NCBI GenBank assembly: GCA_963422465.1 | Contig: OY730173.1 | Location: forward strand, 2,294,001-2,358,000 | Direction of reading: 5' to 3' | Source: Lichina pygmaea | Taxonomy: Eukaryota; Ascomycota; Lichinomycetes; Lichinales; Lichinaceae | DNA length: 64,000 bases | Shown here: piece after piece, positions 1 through 11,400 of the stretch | How positions within the stretch are numbered: the stretch's first letter is position 1 | How the letters are laid out: each line of letters begins with the position of its first letter | The notes under the pieces: generated by a model | The model's input: only the letters and a program-made list of their open reading frames with translations | What the model was told of the DNA's origin: nothing | Databases searched by the model: none | Made by a program: the position numbers and the translations under genes

Positions 1-228
1 CAGATCTTCCAAATGATCATTGGAACAACAGTCATCCGAGCGACGAGATCTATCCGAGTGACACATGCCCCAACTCTCTCTCCCTTCCCTTATAACGGCA
101 GGCAGCAAAGCTTCGGTCGTACGGGAGTACTTGTTTACGTAGTGCAGTAGGGTATAGTTGGTGGTCATCAGGGTATGATGATGAAGGAGAGGGGGGGAAG
201 GGAGGGGGGGCAACATGAGTGTTTGTTA

Positions 229-310
229 GACACACGCACATACATACATACACACGCACATACATACATACACACGCACATACATACATACACACGCACA
301 CACACACACA

Positions 311-370
<60 letters not shown>
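229..370. repeat. Compound microsatellite (CACA/TACA, CT, CA)
   Basis: Repeated CACACGCACATACATA units run into a (CT)n tract and then a pure (CA)n tract. The simple repeat gives spurious open frames on both strands (Cys-Val and Arg-Glu repeats), which are not genes. Confidence 0.95.
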
Positions 371-372
<2 letters not shown>

Positions 373-469
373 GCTGACTTGTGTTTCTCTGTAAAGGGTT
401 TTGTTGGCTCTATGTACCGTACTGTATATGATAAGTAGCTGATGATGGGTTTTGTTTATTGTTGTGGTA

Positions 470-592
470 TGCCATGCCATGCGTCATGCAACTTTATATT
501 GTGTCATGCCATGCCATGCTGTGACATGCCATGAGGTGCTACGCCATGCTACGACATGCTACGCTATGCCATGCTGTGCCATGCTGCGCCAT
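470..592. repeat. Degenerate ATGCC/ATGCT tandem repeat
   Basis: The words ATGCCATGC, CATGCTG and CTACG(C/A)CATG recur in a degenerate 5-10 base tandem pattern. No coding potential is seen. Outside this tract and the neighbouring microsatellite, positions 1-1449 hold no gene I can support. Confidence 0.8.
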
Positions 593-1449
593 CTACTTGC
601 GACGCACAAGAGTAACTATAGTTGACTTTTGATGCACGGACAAAGAAGCATGATAGTTTGCAAGTACTCAAGTACGAACAGTGACCTGTGATGCGTACAT
701 ACGTACTTGGTGAACTTGAGATGAGGATCACCATCATTCTCATCAAATTCTCCCTCCAACATTTCTCTAGACCCCCTCCCCGCACCCCCAATCCCCCAAA
801 CCCCAATCAGACGCTGCCATCATCGTAAAAAGCTCCATACAATTAAAAGAGAATCCCTCCCATACTTGAAAGATGCAAAAAGAACTCCTCCATGCTTGAA
901 AGTTGCAACGCCCTGATGAGACCAACGATGAACGGCCCCCCGGCCCGGCTCGGCCAACCATGGCCGATGCTAGCCGTTTCCAGGCAATGACGAAAGATTC
1001 GAACGCCTGTGTTCGATGTGATGGCAGAGGAAGAAGGCCGCACTAAGATTCTGTGCAAGAAGAAGAAGATTATCGTCGTCGGTTGAGGAGTGATGAACGG
1101 TCCGGTCACGTCGTCAAAGAAGGTGGACCGAGAACAAGGATCGGAAGTGGCCCAGAGAGATGAAAACGGTGTGACGGTCGATTGCTGCGAACATTGAGTA
1201 TATCCTTGCGAAGAAGGGCGGTCTGAGGATGGGCACCGCTTTGCAGAGCATATTCGACGACGTCTCTTGCGACACGGCTCGAAGGATCGTGCACTCCGTG
1301 TTCAAAGGGCGAGTCGTGGATGCTTTGCCAGGCCGAGAAGCGGAGGCTCTGGTGCCGGCCAGTCGTCCTTCGACGGCAGCCGGCCGCAACGGCCTCCACT
1401 GCCGGTGACGCCGGTGAATCGTCGCGCGTTGATGCGTCTCGACGTTCGA

Positions 1450-1839
1450 TCATGCGACCATGCTGTCCAGACCGCCAAAGAGAGGGAATGGCCTCGGCTC
1501 GAGCATCTCCAAGCCCGATGCCCATCGTGCTCGTTCTTCCTCGAGATCCGTCATGCTCGTGAGGCGAGAGAGAAGGTTGTAGCGGGCCGAGGATCCGAAA
1601 GGCGTTGACGCTGGCGACGGAGAAGACGACGATGACGACGGTGGCGAGACGGTCACGACCGACGCCGCTCCTTGGCTCGCAACGGCGCCGCTACCGGACG
1701 GCTGCGGGAAGGGCGACGTTGGTGACGACATGGCCGGAGACGCGAGCGACATTGAGGGTGACGACGGCGACGAGGGAGACGGGGACGCCGTAGCGGATCG
1801 GTGTCGGAACCGAGAGACGATGAGGCGGGACGTCCACAT
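1450..1839 (-). CDS. Doubtful small Ser/Pro-rich hypothetical protein
   Basis: A 129-codon frame starting MWTSRLIVSRF is rich in Ser and Pro through its middle and ends with a more ordinary stretch (MTDLEEERARWASGLEML). I do not recognise it. The ATG chosen is the internal one after a leader-like region; the frame is open upstream of it. Beyond the stop the same frame stays open for about 110 more codons, so it could be the first part of a longer broken or spliced gene. Ser/Pro bias in GC-rich DNA can also produce such a frame by chance, so confidence is low. Confidence 0.28.
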   Translation of the reverse strand: MWTSRLIVSRFRHRSATASPSPSSPSSPSMSLASPAMSSPTSPFPQPSGSGAVASQGAASVVTVSPPSSSSSSPSPASTPFGSSARYNLLSRLTSMTDLEEERARWASGLEMLEPRPFPLFGGLDSMVA

Positions 1840-2776
1840 CGTTGCGATCTGTTCTTTGGAATGTTCTTTGGAAGCGTAGAATGCTGTGGTGGTCGAGGTG
1901 GAAGGAAGGTCTCCTTCGTTCAAGATGTAATAGAGGATCGGGTACGTGGGTGGAATGCTTGCACCAGGCAAAGCAAAGAAGGAATGTTGATCGACCGGAG
2001 ACCGGAAGCCCGAAGGAAAGAGCGACGAGTAAAGACGAACGACGGCGAATGTCTTCAACAAGAAAGATAGGACGACCACCCAGCACGGTAAAGGCCAATC
2101 GACAACGACAGTAGAGTACAGTATATACAGGTGAATTTCGTACGAGGTCCCGACAACAGACTGCTCGACGCCGACGACGCACGATCAAGAGAAGAGGATG
2201 TGTGGGGGATGTGGTTGTCTTTTAAAACGACAAGCAGGAGACGCCGGCTTTGGTTTGCTTCCCTCCTTCCTTCCTTCTGCATGTGGACTCCGTATTCGTC
2301 GTCCAATTGTCGATGCTCCACGAAGACGCTGGGAGAGGGTACATGCCACTGCATGCGTACCGGTCAGGCGAGACCGAGGCCGATGCCGATAGCGTACAGT
2401 AGGGTACTGTCCGGCGTAAGATGAGCCTGCCATGGCTCATCCGCCAATTTGGGTTGGTCCGCTCAGTACGAATGTACGATGAACTGGACTTGTCGAGCAG
2501 CTACGTTGAGCGTTTGGAACCAGGGACACGCTAGATTGCAAGGAGGTCGACGTTGTGATGACTTTTGTCACATAAGCGCACGTGACAAGGTCGCTCGTCA
2601 CCAAAGCTAGTACGAGATGGTACATCGAGCCTCTTGATCGTCGACGACTTCTTGGCCTCATGATGTCAGCACGCCTGCAGGTGACGACTGCCGGCCGGCC
2701 ATAATTTCGACAGGGGTACACGATATTAGGTCTGGTGGCATTAGTCCTGCGACAGCCCCGCTGTACGAGCGCTGTA

Positions 2777-2952
2777 CAGTGTCACGACACAAGTCTGCGT
2801 ACACCGGTACGACCCATCAGCCGCTATCTTCTTAAGTAATGCGACAGAATCAGAGTAATAGCGACAGCAGCAAGTGATGATGCATTGATCCTCCGGACTA
2901 ACCCGAGGTAGATTATGTATGGAGGTGTACGCAGACTTGTGTCGTGCCACTG
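2777..2952. mobile_element. Mimp-like MITE, copy 1 (176 bp, TA target site)
   Basis: The element has 29-bp terminal inverted repeats starting CAGTG(T/G)CACGACACAAG and ending in GCGTACACC, with one mismatch between the two ends. It is flanked directly by TA at 2775-2776 and 2953-2954, the target duplication of Tc1/mariner-type transposition. It has no coding capacity, so it must have been moved by a transposase made elsewhere. The interior matches the reverse complement of copy 2 almost base for base. The CAGTGG start, the AAGT.TG..TAC core, the size and the TA site resemble mimp elements of Fusarium mobilised by impala-type transposases; that similarity is from memory, and the family here may be distinct. 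Confidence 0.88.
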
Positions 2953-4550
2953 TATCAGCGTTGCCGCTCTTCCCCTTTCTGCGCCGTGTCAAATTTCGGC
3001 TCGGCTAAAAGATAGTCACGCCAAAAGCGCGTTGCATGATAAGGCCTGGCGATCGCACTGACGACGGCACTGAACGTCTCGAACGCATTGTGCACCCAGA
3101 TGGCGTGGGGGAAAAGAAAATCGAGGCTTGGCCAAGATGCAGTCCGATACGGCCCCAGCACTCGGCCTGGTCTGGGAGCGCGACACTTGCGATTCCTGTT
3201 CTTGGGTAGACCTTTGTCGCGCCAAAGACGACGGATCCAGGCAGCCAGGAACCGAGAGGAGCGTTCTGTCTGGCGTGGGTCTCGCCACCAGAGCCTGGAT
3301 TCGAGAGTTGTGGGCCGCAATCGTACGATAAGAGTACGGCATGCAGGCTGAGACGGCCAACTGTATAATCGTGCAGGCGAAAGATGCAGTCAAATCTCGG
3401 TCCGGTTCGTTTATGCCTGCCGCTGCAGATGCTCTCGCAGAAAAGATCACGTCTCGCCCGGATTGAACAGAGACCGGCGCCACTCAGCCAAGGGCGTGTT
3501 TCTCCTGTCGCCGTCAGAGGTCCATGCTCATGCTCTGCTGTGCCTCGTAGACAGATCGTATCCGCTTGGACGTTTATCCCGACAGTATCGTGTGTAGGAG
3601 AGCGGGTCATAGTGCGTCGTATATTCATACGTAAACCTCCGAGAACCTTGCGTTGACGGACAGATCAAAGACACCCGGACGACAGTGGCCCAAGTCAGAA
3701 GTTGAGGACTCGACGGAACCCGCTATTCTATACGGTATCCTCGTAATGTACCTTCGTACGTACGTTCGATCATGACAACTCGCTTGGCTTGAGATCATGA
3801 TTGACACCCGATGAACTTTATGAAATTCGAGTCGAGCAGTCTTACTGTACGGAAGTACTCGTACGTACGGGGCACCCGGTTGAAAAAAAAGCCGGCGGAG
3901 CCAGCACTCTTACTGAGGGCTAGTTTCAAGAATCTTGCGACATCTCCAATGGTATAGACTGTGGTCCACGGACTCGGGACTTTTTACAGCGAAGTCGCTC
4001 GCTTTAGCCGGTTCTATTGTCAACCCAGTGCGAGGGTACGTACGCATCACGAAGACCACTCTTTCTCTTCTTGACGCGGCAAAGAAGATCCATTGCCCTT
4101 TCAGGGCAGTGGCGTGCTGTCCTTGGCGGGGGAGATCAAACGCTAGCCGGAAAAGTGTTTGTCGGTACTCCCGTACTCCGGGGCGTACTGTAACGAATCC
4201 CGCGCGGGACCGACCGAAACCCCAATGAGACAGACAGACACGCAGACAGGCGCGTACAGTACGTATGTACGTGTCTTGAGAGCCGGGCGTGCCGAGGGCA
4301 CCTGACCCTGTCCTGAACAGCGACCTAGGACTAGCACGGTGACCTACTCGTGCTACTGTACGTATGTAGGACTGGGACAGTAGCCTGAGACTGGGAAAGA
4401 AAACAAGAAGAGGGCTGTTGCGCGAGGACATGGTATGCAGCATGCAAGACTGGCGCAGTATGTAGCGGTAGTGTCTAATTATGTCTACCAAGGCGCCTGA
4501 TAGAGACCGCTGACTAACCAGCCATCTGCTGACTGATCCTCCTCCAAATA

Positions 4551-4730
4551 CAGTGGCACGACACAAGTCTGCGTACACCTTCATACAAAATCTACCTCGG
4601 GTTAGTCAGGAGGATCAATGCATCATCACTTGCTGCTGTTGCTGTAACTCTGATTCTGTCGCATTACTTAAGAAGATACGTAGCGGCTGATGGGTTGTAC
4701 GGGTGTACGCAGACTTGTGTCGTGACACCG
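4551..4730. mobile_element. Mimp-like MITE, copy 2 (180 bp, TA target site)
   Basis: The same family as copy 1, in the opposite orientation, about 1.6 kb away. The left end is CAGTGGCACGACACAAG; the right end carries the inverted repeat with a few substitutions. TA dinucleotides lie at 4549-4550 and 4731-4732. Copy 2 has a 4-base insertion in the interior (CGTA beside the TCTTCTTAAG motif) relative to copy 1. No coding capacity. Confidence 0.88.
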
Positions 4731-5428
4731 TACTCCGTAGTCTACTAGGCACCTGCCCGACCACGACCAAATCCAGGAGGTAACACTCGGTATCTACACC
4801 ATCTACCGTAGACATCATAGACACCTCAGATTTGTACTAGAAAAGGGTCAGGGTCATGTCACATGTTGACATGTCAATGCCGCCATATACTACTCCTGTA
4901 CATACGTACAGCAGTGACCCCAAGAATTTTTCCCGTCAAGAAATCCAACCTTGTACATGACATCCTCTGTCTATACTGTGCTGCCTGACTGCCACAGTTT
5001 TACATCATCTTGCATATCATCGAACGCCTTCTTCGGCACCAGCTGACTACACTCAGGTAGTGACCAACTACGTTAGGTACCTGGTCATCTTACCTCATCT
5101 CTGCTTACTATTTATCTCCCCTGAAACAGAGAAGGAAAGACAGAGGGGGATACCGGTAACTGCCAAGGAGGAAGAGAGCAACAAGGAAATAGGATGAACA
5201 AGGTGAGTGGGGGGGTTCTTTTTGGGAGTAGAGATATAAGTGCACAAGATTGCTCCCGGGAAGAGCATTGTAGGATTTGGTAGAGGAAGGAGATGGCGAT
5301 AGTAACTTGTCCTGATACGTAAAATGTAGCCGCTTGCATTACAAGAGATGAAAACTTTACTCGATGGGAAAAAGAGTACGACTAACGGTGCCACGGCAAA
5401 AGAAAAGGGTGCCGTGAAGGTGACGTTG

Positions 5429-8400
5429 TCACCGGCCATGGCCACGGCGGTGACCCTGCTCGTCGCCACCCATGCTACTCCGCTCGCTGAAGCTCCGTCG
5501 GATACTGTCGCCCCAGGCTGAAGTGTCGAGAACGTCGAGCACGTCTTGCCTCGTCACGGTCGACTCGGCGCGGGGTCTTGCGTGCTGGGCCTGATCTTCG
5601 CCGAGACCGCGGCGATGGCTGTCGGCGGGCGACACCGGTAGGGCGTGGCTGTCGAGTCGGTGATCGGACTGGTCCGTGGCCGCGACCGAGCCGATTCGTC
5701 CGAGGATGCCTTCTCCTGCGGCACCGGCGTCGCCGCCGCCGATTGGACGAGGCCCTTCGTGGCCGTAGCTGTAGCTGTACGATGAACTGTGCCCACCACC
5801 GTGTCGCGGCGAGGACGACTGGACCTCGGTCGACCGTCGTCCACGTTCGGGTGATGGGAAGGGGAGGTCCATGTTGCTGAAGGCGCGGCTTGGTGACGGT
5901 GGTTTGGACTCGGCACGATTGCGTAGTTGTCCGCCCGAGACCGACCCTGTGTCGATGCTGCTTGCCATAGGCGACTGCTGCCAAGCGTCGCCGAATGATG
6001 ACGGCGGCGGTGTAGACGTGGTAGATCGTGGCGAGATGTGCCCGTCCGAGGCAGGTCTTCCAGACACGACACCGTCCTCGCCGGCGACGACAATCTCGGG
6101 CACGGCAAAGTTAGGAATCGTCTGCAGGCGCGAGGCCGAGCGTTGGGCGAGCGTGCGTCTCAGGCAGCGCGTCCAGTACCTACCGGCGTAAAGTTTCAGC
6201 CCTCCGGTCTCCCAACGTTGAGGGAAACGAACGAAACTTACATCATGTCGAAGAAACCGATGACCACATTTCTTCGTACTTGCTCCTCGACTCGCTGAAG
6301 TCTCGCACGTCTCCGTAAGAATTCCTCTAGCCTGTTGTTCAAGTCAGCCGATTGTCCGACCAATCGAGCCATATCGTCGGCGGCGGCTTTGTGAGCGAGG
6401 TGCGTACCGTAGGCTCTTGTTTTCGTTGATGACCTTGTAGTGAGCCAATGTCATCAGAACCGTCGTGAACGATATCCCCCTGTCCAGGTCCGCCGAGACG
6501 AGAATCTCCTCGTAGAAGAGGTTGAGCCTTTGCCTACGCCTTCGAATATCCTTGACCGGAATCCGCGAGATCCGCTGGGCCAGCTTGTCCAGGTCCACCC
6601 CCTCGACCACTCGTCCCGAGTGATCTCCATCTCGAATTGAGACTGGATCGGTGCGACAGCCATCGAGCAATCTGCCAACCGTGTGCTCGCCGTCATGGAT
6701 CCGCATTTCGAAAATACCCGACAGCTCCTTTTGTTTATCAGGTCAGCCCACTTCTCGTGTTAGGCCTTCGAGAGTTGCTTACGCAGAGCAACCGAGGAAA
6801 ATCCTCCTTGGGGATGAAGCCCGCGCCTTGGGAATCGAACGTTGCCCAAGCCTGTTTGAACCTGCGAATCTCATCGCGCGAGACGGCAGAGGACGTGCTC
6901 GACCGCTGATAGACGTAGCTGAAGCTCTCGAAGATGAGAGACACGAAGAGGCTGACGAAGATGTACATGCTGATGATGTTCCACGACACGAAGAGCGCTC
7001 GGGCCCACTCAGGACTGCCGCAATCGCTGTTCAAGAAGTTGTCCGAGGCGACGCAGTAAGGCTCTGTCATCTCCGCAAAGTCTTCCATGATGGCGTTCCA
7101 ACCCTCGCCGCAGCTGACCCGAAAAAGCAGTATCAGAGCTTTCGGGACGGTTCGAAAGTTGAGGTTGCTGTTCTGCGTCTGGCCGAACTTGGTGAGGCCC
7201 AAGGTCTGCGTGAAGGCGATGGCGTAGACCAAGAACAGCACGAACCAGGTCGCGAGGAGGTTGCCGATCGTCGGCAGGCTGGCCGCGGCCGTCTTGGACA
7301 GCTGGTCTAGCTGGTCGTTACGTGGGATGAGAAGCAGCGCGATCGAGACCAGAAAGAGCTTGTGCAGCTGATCCGACGCTCGTCCGTTCACCTCAGCAAG
7401 CTGTAGAAGCGTGGTGACGAACGCGCCTCCGACCGCGACGATAGAGTACAGATCCCAAGAGCTCTTGCGGAATCGCATCCACGAAAGGCCGACGATGCGA
7501 ACGACGATGTTGGCAATGTACAAGAGGGTGAACAAGAAGAACAGAATCTCTTGTTCTCGTCAGCCCATGCGCGCGTACTTCAAACGCGGCGACGCCACTA
7601 CGTACCTCTTGCTCGCTCCCACGGCGACACGCCCGGGTAGAACTCGAGGATGAGCAGGAGAAGATGAAGAAGTATGACGGTGGTGATGGATTGCGACCAT
7701 CTTCCGTGTTTCTTGGTTGCCTGTCGGTAGCACCAGCTCCTCCATTCCTGATCTGACTTGTTCGAAGGCCGCTTGGACGGTGAGATTTGCCGGAGCAGCT
7801 TCCTCATCTCGAGCCAGGACCGTTGCTCGGCCGTCAAGAACGCCACGCCCGTCTGTTCGGTGTAATTGCGCATGAAGACGGTCACGAACAAGGTCAGCAC
7901 AAAGACGGCGCCGAGCAGGTTGAAGACGACAAAGAAGACCGCGTTCCCTTGCGAGGCAAAAGGCTGGGGCTGAAGATCTCTCCCTGTGATCATCTGCGCG
8001 CTCCACATGACGTCCGTCCATCCCTCCTGAGAGACAATCTCGAACAGAATGAAGAGGGCCGAGCCAAAGTTGTCGAAGCTGAACTGCGGGTTGGAGACCG
8101 TCCGCGGAGAGAGGACCTCCCAGTCGTATAGGCTGCTCGGATACTCCCCGACGCAGTCCGTCGTGAGGTTCGTGACACTCGGACCGTCGTCGTTGCATAG
8201 TCTCATCTGTCCATTGAAGAGGTTGAGACCATAGATGGCAAACGGGATGAGAAGACTGAGCGAGACAAAAGCAGCCTACAAGCACACACTCGGGTCAGCG
8301 GGCTCAAGAGGAGATACATCGGCCTAGCAACTAACCGAGATGACTTTTTGGCCGCCCACGATGATGACGGAGTGGAAGGTGTTTCGAGCATTGTCGCTGA

Positions 8401-11400
8401 TGTTCAGCAAGCGCAGAGCACGAAGGGCTTTGAACGCTCCGACAGCCCGAGATACATCTCCTTGGTTGAAAAAGGACGTGACGACGTCGATCCACAGCGT
8501 GATCAGAACCAGTCCGTCGATGAAGCCCCAAGATCCACGGAAGTATGCGTTTGGCGTCCAGAAAAAGCCATCGGCGATGACCTTGATCACAGCCTCGACG
8601 GTGAAGAGTGCAGCGAAGCCAAGGTCGGTGAATAGAAACCAGTTCCGAATGCTGAATGAGTGGGTCGCAAAGTATTCCCTCTGATAAACCGGAGTGGCGA
8701 TGCAGGCCAAGATAACCATCGCTACGATGGCTGCGTAGATGAAGGCTGAGAAGCTATACCAGAGAGCTTTGACAGGCTGCACACCTTCGACGCGCTGATC
8801 ACCACGTCCCGGTCCAACGACATACTGGCAGGCTTTGCGAAGCGGATGTGACGGCCTGAAGATGAAGAGAGAGACATTATACTTCGGGTGCCTCTGGAGA
8901 TACTCCCGTTGCGCTCGTTTGCGTCGTTCGGCGGCGGACACCACTTCTTTGGCCATGCTCTGCGGGTCCAAGTCGTCATGAGAACGAGAAAACTCGAAAG
9001 TGGTATAGAACGGGTTTGGTTCTTGACCGGTAAATGCCCGGCAAATTTTAGACCACAGCCGTGAAAGCATGCCTAGACGGACTTCTGGTATCTGAGCCGT
9101 TGCGGTCGTCATCCTCTTGTTTGGTCGTGGCTGTTCCGACCCTCCGTCAGCTGACCTTCAGCCTTCAGCACGACACAATGGGCCAGAACGTACCGTCATC
9201 GGTTCTATAGGCTCATCCAGAAAGTCCCGAACGACGGCGTCCTTGAGAAGCATTTCCATCGTCGCCGGGCCATAGTCCAGAGGATCTCGCTGGCGGCGGT
9301 CCCGGCCGAGTCTTAATATGGTAGACAAGGCCAGGTTACTGGTTATCGTCAGCGGAAGCCTAGAACCCAAGAGGCGCCAGAGACCTACCCATGTCCTGTA
9401 TTCCCAATTTCCTTGCGCTGCAAGAAAGCTTTGATCTGCTGCAGGCGCTTCTCGTCCTCTGTCATATCGAAGTTCTCTTGGATGACCGCAATGAACATGT
9501 TCAACACGATGACTATCGATACCGGTCAGTACCGACACCTTGGGGGATTCGACGAGACTCACAATGTGCCAAGATGAACCAGAGAACCAGAAACGCCGCG
9601 CCGATCCAAGCCGTCCCGTGGTCATTGAGGTTCTCAGTGACGTTGTATAGGATCGCGGTCCAGTTCTCGCTCGAAAGAACCTGGTACATCCCCAGAAAGG
9701 AGTTGTAGATGGTGAAGAAGCTGACTCTCATCGTGTCTCCACCGCTGTCTTCTGAAGGAAGCTCCCCACGAAAGATCTGGACCGCAAAGATGGCCGCCAG
9801 GAAGGTGATGAGGAACACAAAGACGACCAGGTTGACGACACCGCTCACGTTGCCGAGTACAAGAATCTGTGAACGTCAGTCTTGTCTGACGTCGACTCCA
9901 GAGACGAGGGCCGACTCACAAGGAGATCTCGCGTGACCGAGACAGCTAGGACGACACGGTAGATTCGCATGACCTGGAAGACGGTAAACCAGGCGTAGAC
10001 CTGGCCCGACCTACGAATCGGCGGGAGCTGGATGACGGTGGTGACGACGGCCAAGGCAAGGTCGACCCAGTTCCTTTTGCTCCTGTGGAAGTTGCGCCAA
10101 TCCGAGATGAATCGAAACAGGATCTCTACAAAGAGAAGAGCGGTGACCACGGTCTCGGATGCATCTAGATGTGCATTAGTCAAGGTCGTGCTGTGCGGGC
10201 CTAGAGATGCTATCGTCGTTACCCAGGAAGCGTGCTCGTCTTCTACTCATTTCTGCGCTACGAAAAGCTTGGACGACAAGACCATAGACAATGATACCCA
10301 TCCAAACCGCAGCGGATTTTTCGTAGAGCCTCTTCAATGAGGTCCATCGTCGTACGTCAGCGCCTGACGCAGAACCTCGTTCTTTCAGCGGAGCGCTTGA
10401 AGGACGGTCAGCTCGAGCCTCTCCTGTGACGAGAGGAAGCATCACCTTTCTGCTCCAGTAAAGGCGCTGGTCTTGCTTTCTTCGCGGATAACCTGGAAAG
10501 AGGACGTAATGACAGCAACGAGCTACGTACCCAGTCAGCGTCGGCTATGGAACGGTTCCTCACGCAACGGGGCACATACCAAATTCATAAGCCATAAACT
10601 CAAGAGTACTATGCTAGGAGGGAGTCAGTGGTCCGTCAACAGAGTGTAGCTGGGGCTGGACACACCCTGCGGCGAAAACTGTAGATCGCCACATCAGCAC
10701 CAATATGCCTACGCATTCTCCAAGGTGTCACTCACACAAAGCAGCCGCCAGATAATCGCTATGCGTCGTATAATAGAGCAAGTCGGAAAAAGTGTTCGAG
10801 CTCATGACGACAAAAACCAACTCCAAAGAATGCAGGATATTATCGAAACTGACGGTGCCTTCGTAGGGGTTGAGGTTCTCGACGCACATCGAGTTCCGCG
10901 GACAGAGGTAACCCTTGTGCTGCCGGGCGCCCCGGCTCCCGTCAGTACGGACAAAAGGCTCGGCGGCACCGGTGACGTTGTTCAGGTGTCCGCCGCAGAA
11001 CTGAAAGGAATCGGTGAAGTTGCTGCGGATACCTTCTGGGTCGATCCAAACGCAGTTGCGCCGAAGGCTCGCCTTGAAGCTCTGAACGCCGACGATGGCG
11101 AAGAGGAGCCAGAAGAAGCCAATCAAAAAGGCGACGTGGACGAGCAACGGAGCAGCCTTCTTGAGACTCCGCAGGATGACCTGTGGCAGCATCTTCGGTC
11201 AGACGTGCACGTGTGAGGGAGGTCGGAGGGACACTGACGGCGGTGCCGCTGGTGATGCCTAGCAGACGCAGGATCCGTAAGCAGCTCAGCATCTGAAAGA
11301 CGTAGAGGTGCTTTCGAGACTCGACGCCGAGTACGGCCAAGACGAAGGACGTCCAGAAGGAAACAACGGCGACGAAATCTAGACGGTTGAACGAATGGCG

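Larger units (their letters stand above)
1840..5428. other. Gene-free interval with two mimp-like elements
   Basis: I find no supported gene here apart from the two short inverted-repeat elements at about 2.8 and 4.6 kb. Several open frames (for example 3005-3628 on the minus strand) lack recognisable domains and overlap other equally long frames. TACGTA/GTAC words are frequent, as is usual for intergenic DNA in this window. The right part (about 5.1-5.4 kb) should contain the 3' end of the CCH1 transcript. Confidence 0.6.

Noticed and set aside
229-370. CRISPR-like or coding repeat
   Set aside because: Repeat units are 2-16 bases without spacers; this is a plain microsatellite.
3005-3628. 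207-codon minus-strand frame
   Set aside because: Overlapping frames of similar length exist, composition is random-like (many Cys, Arg, Ser, Pro) and no motif is seen.
9158-9625. A continuous frame through the CCH1 exon 11-12 junction
   Set aside because: Its upstream part is out of phase with the conserved segment IVLNMFIAVIQENFD; splicing 9388-9339 restores the Cch1 frame on both sides.
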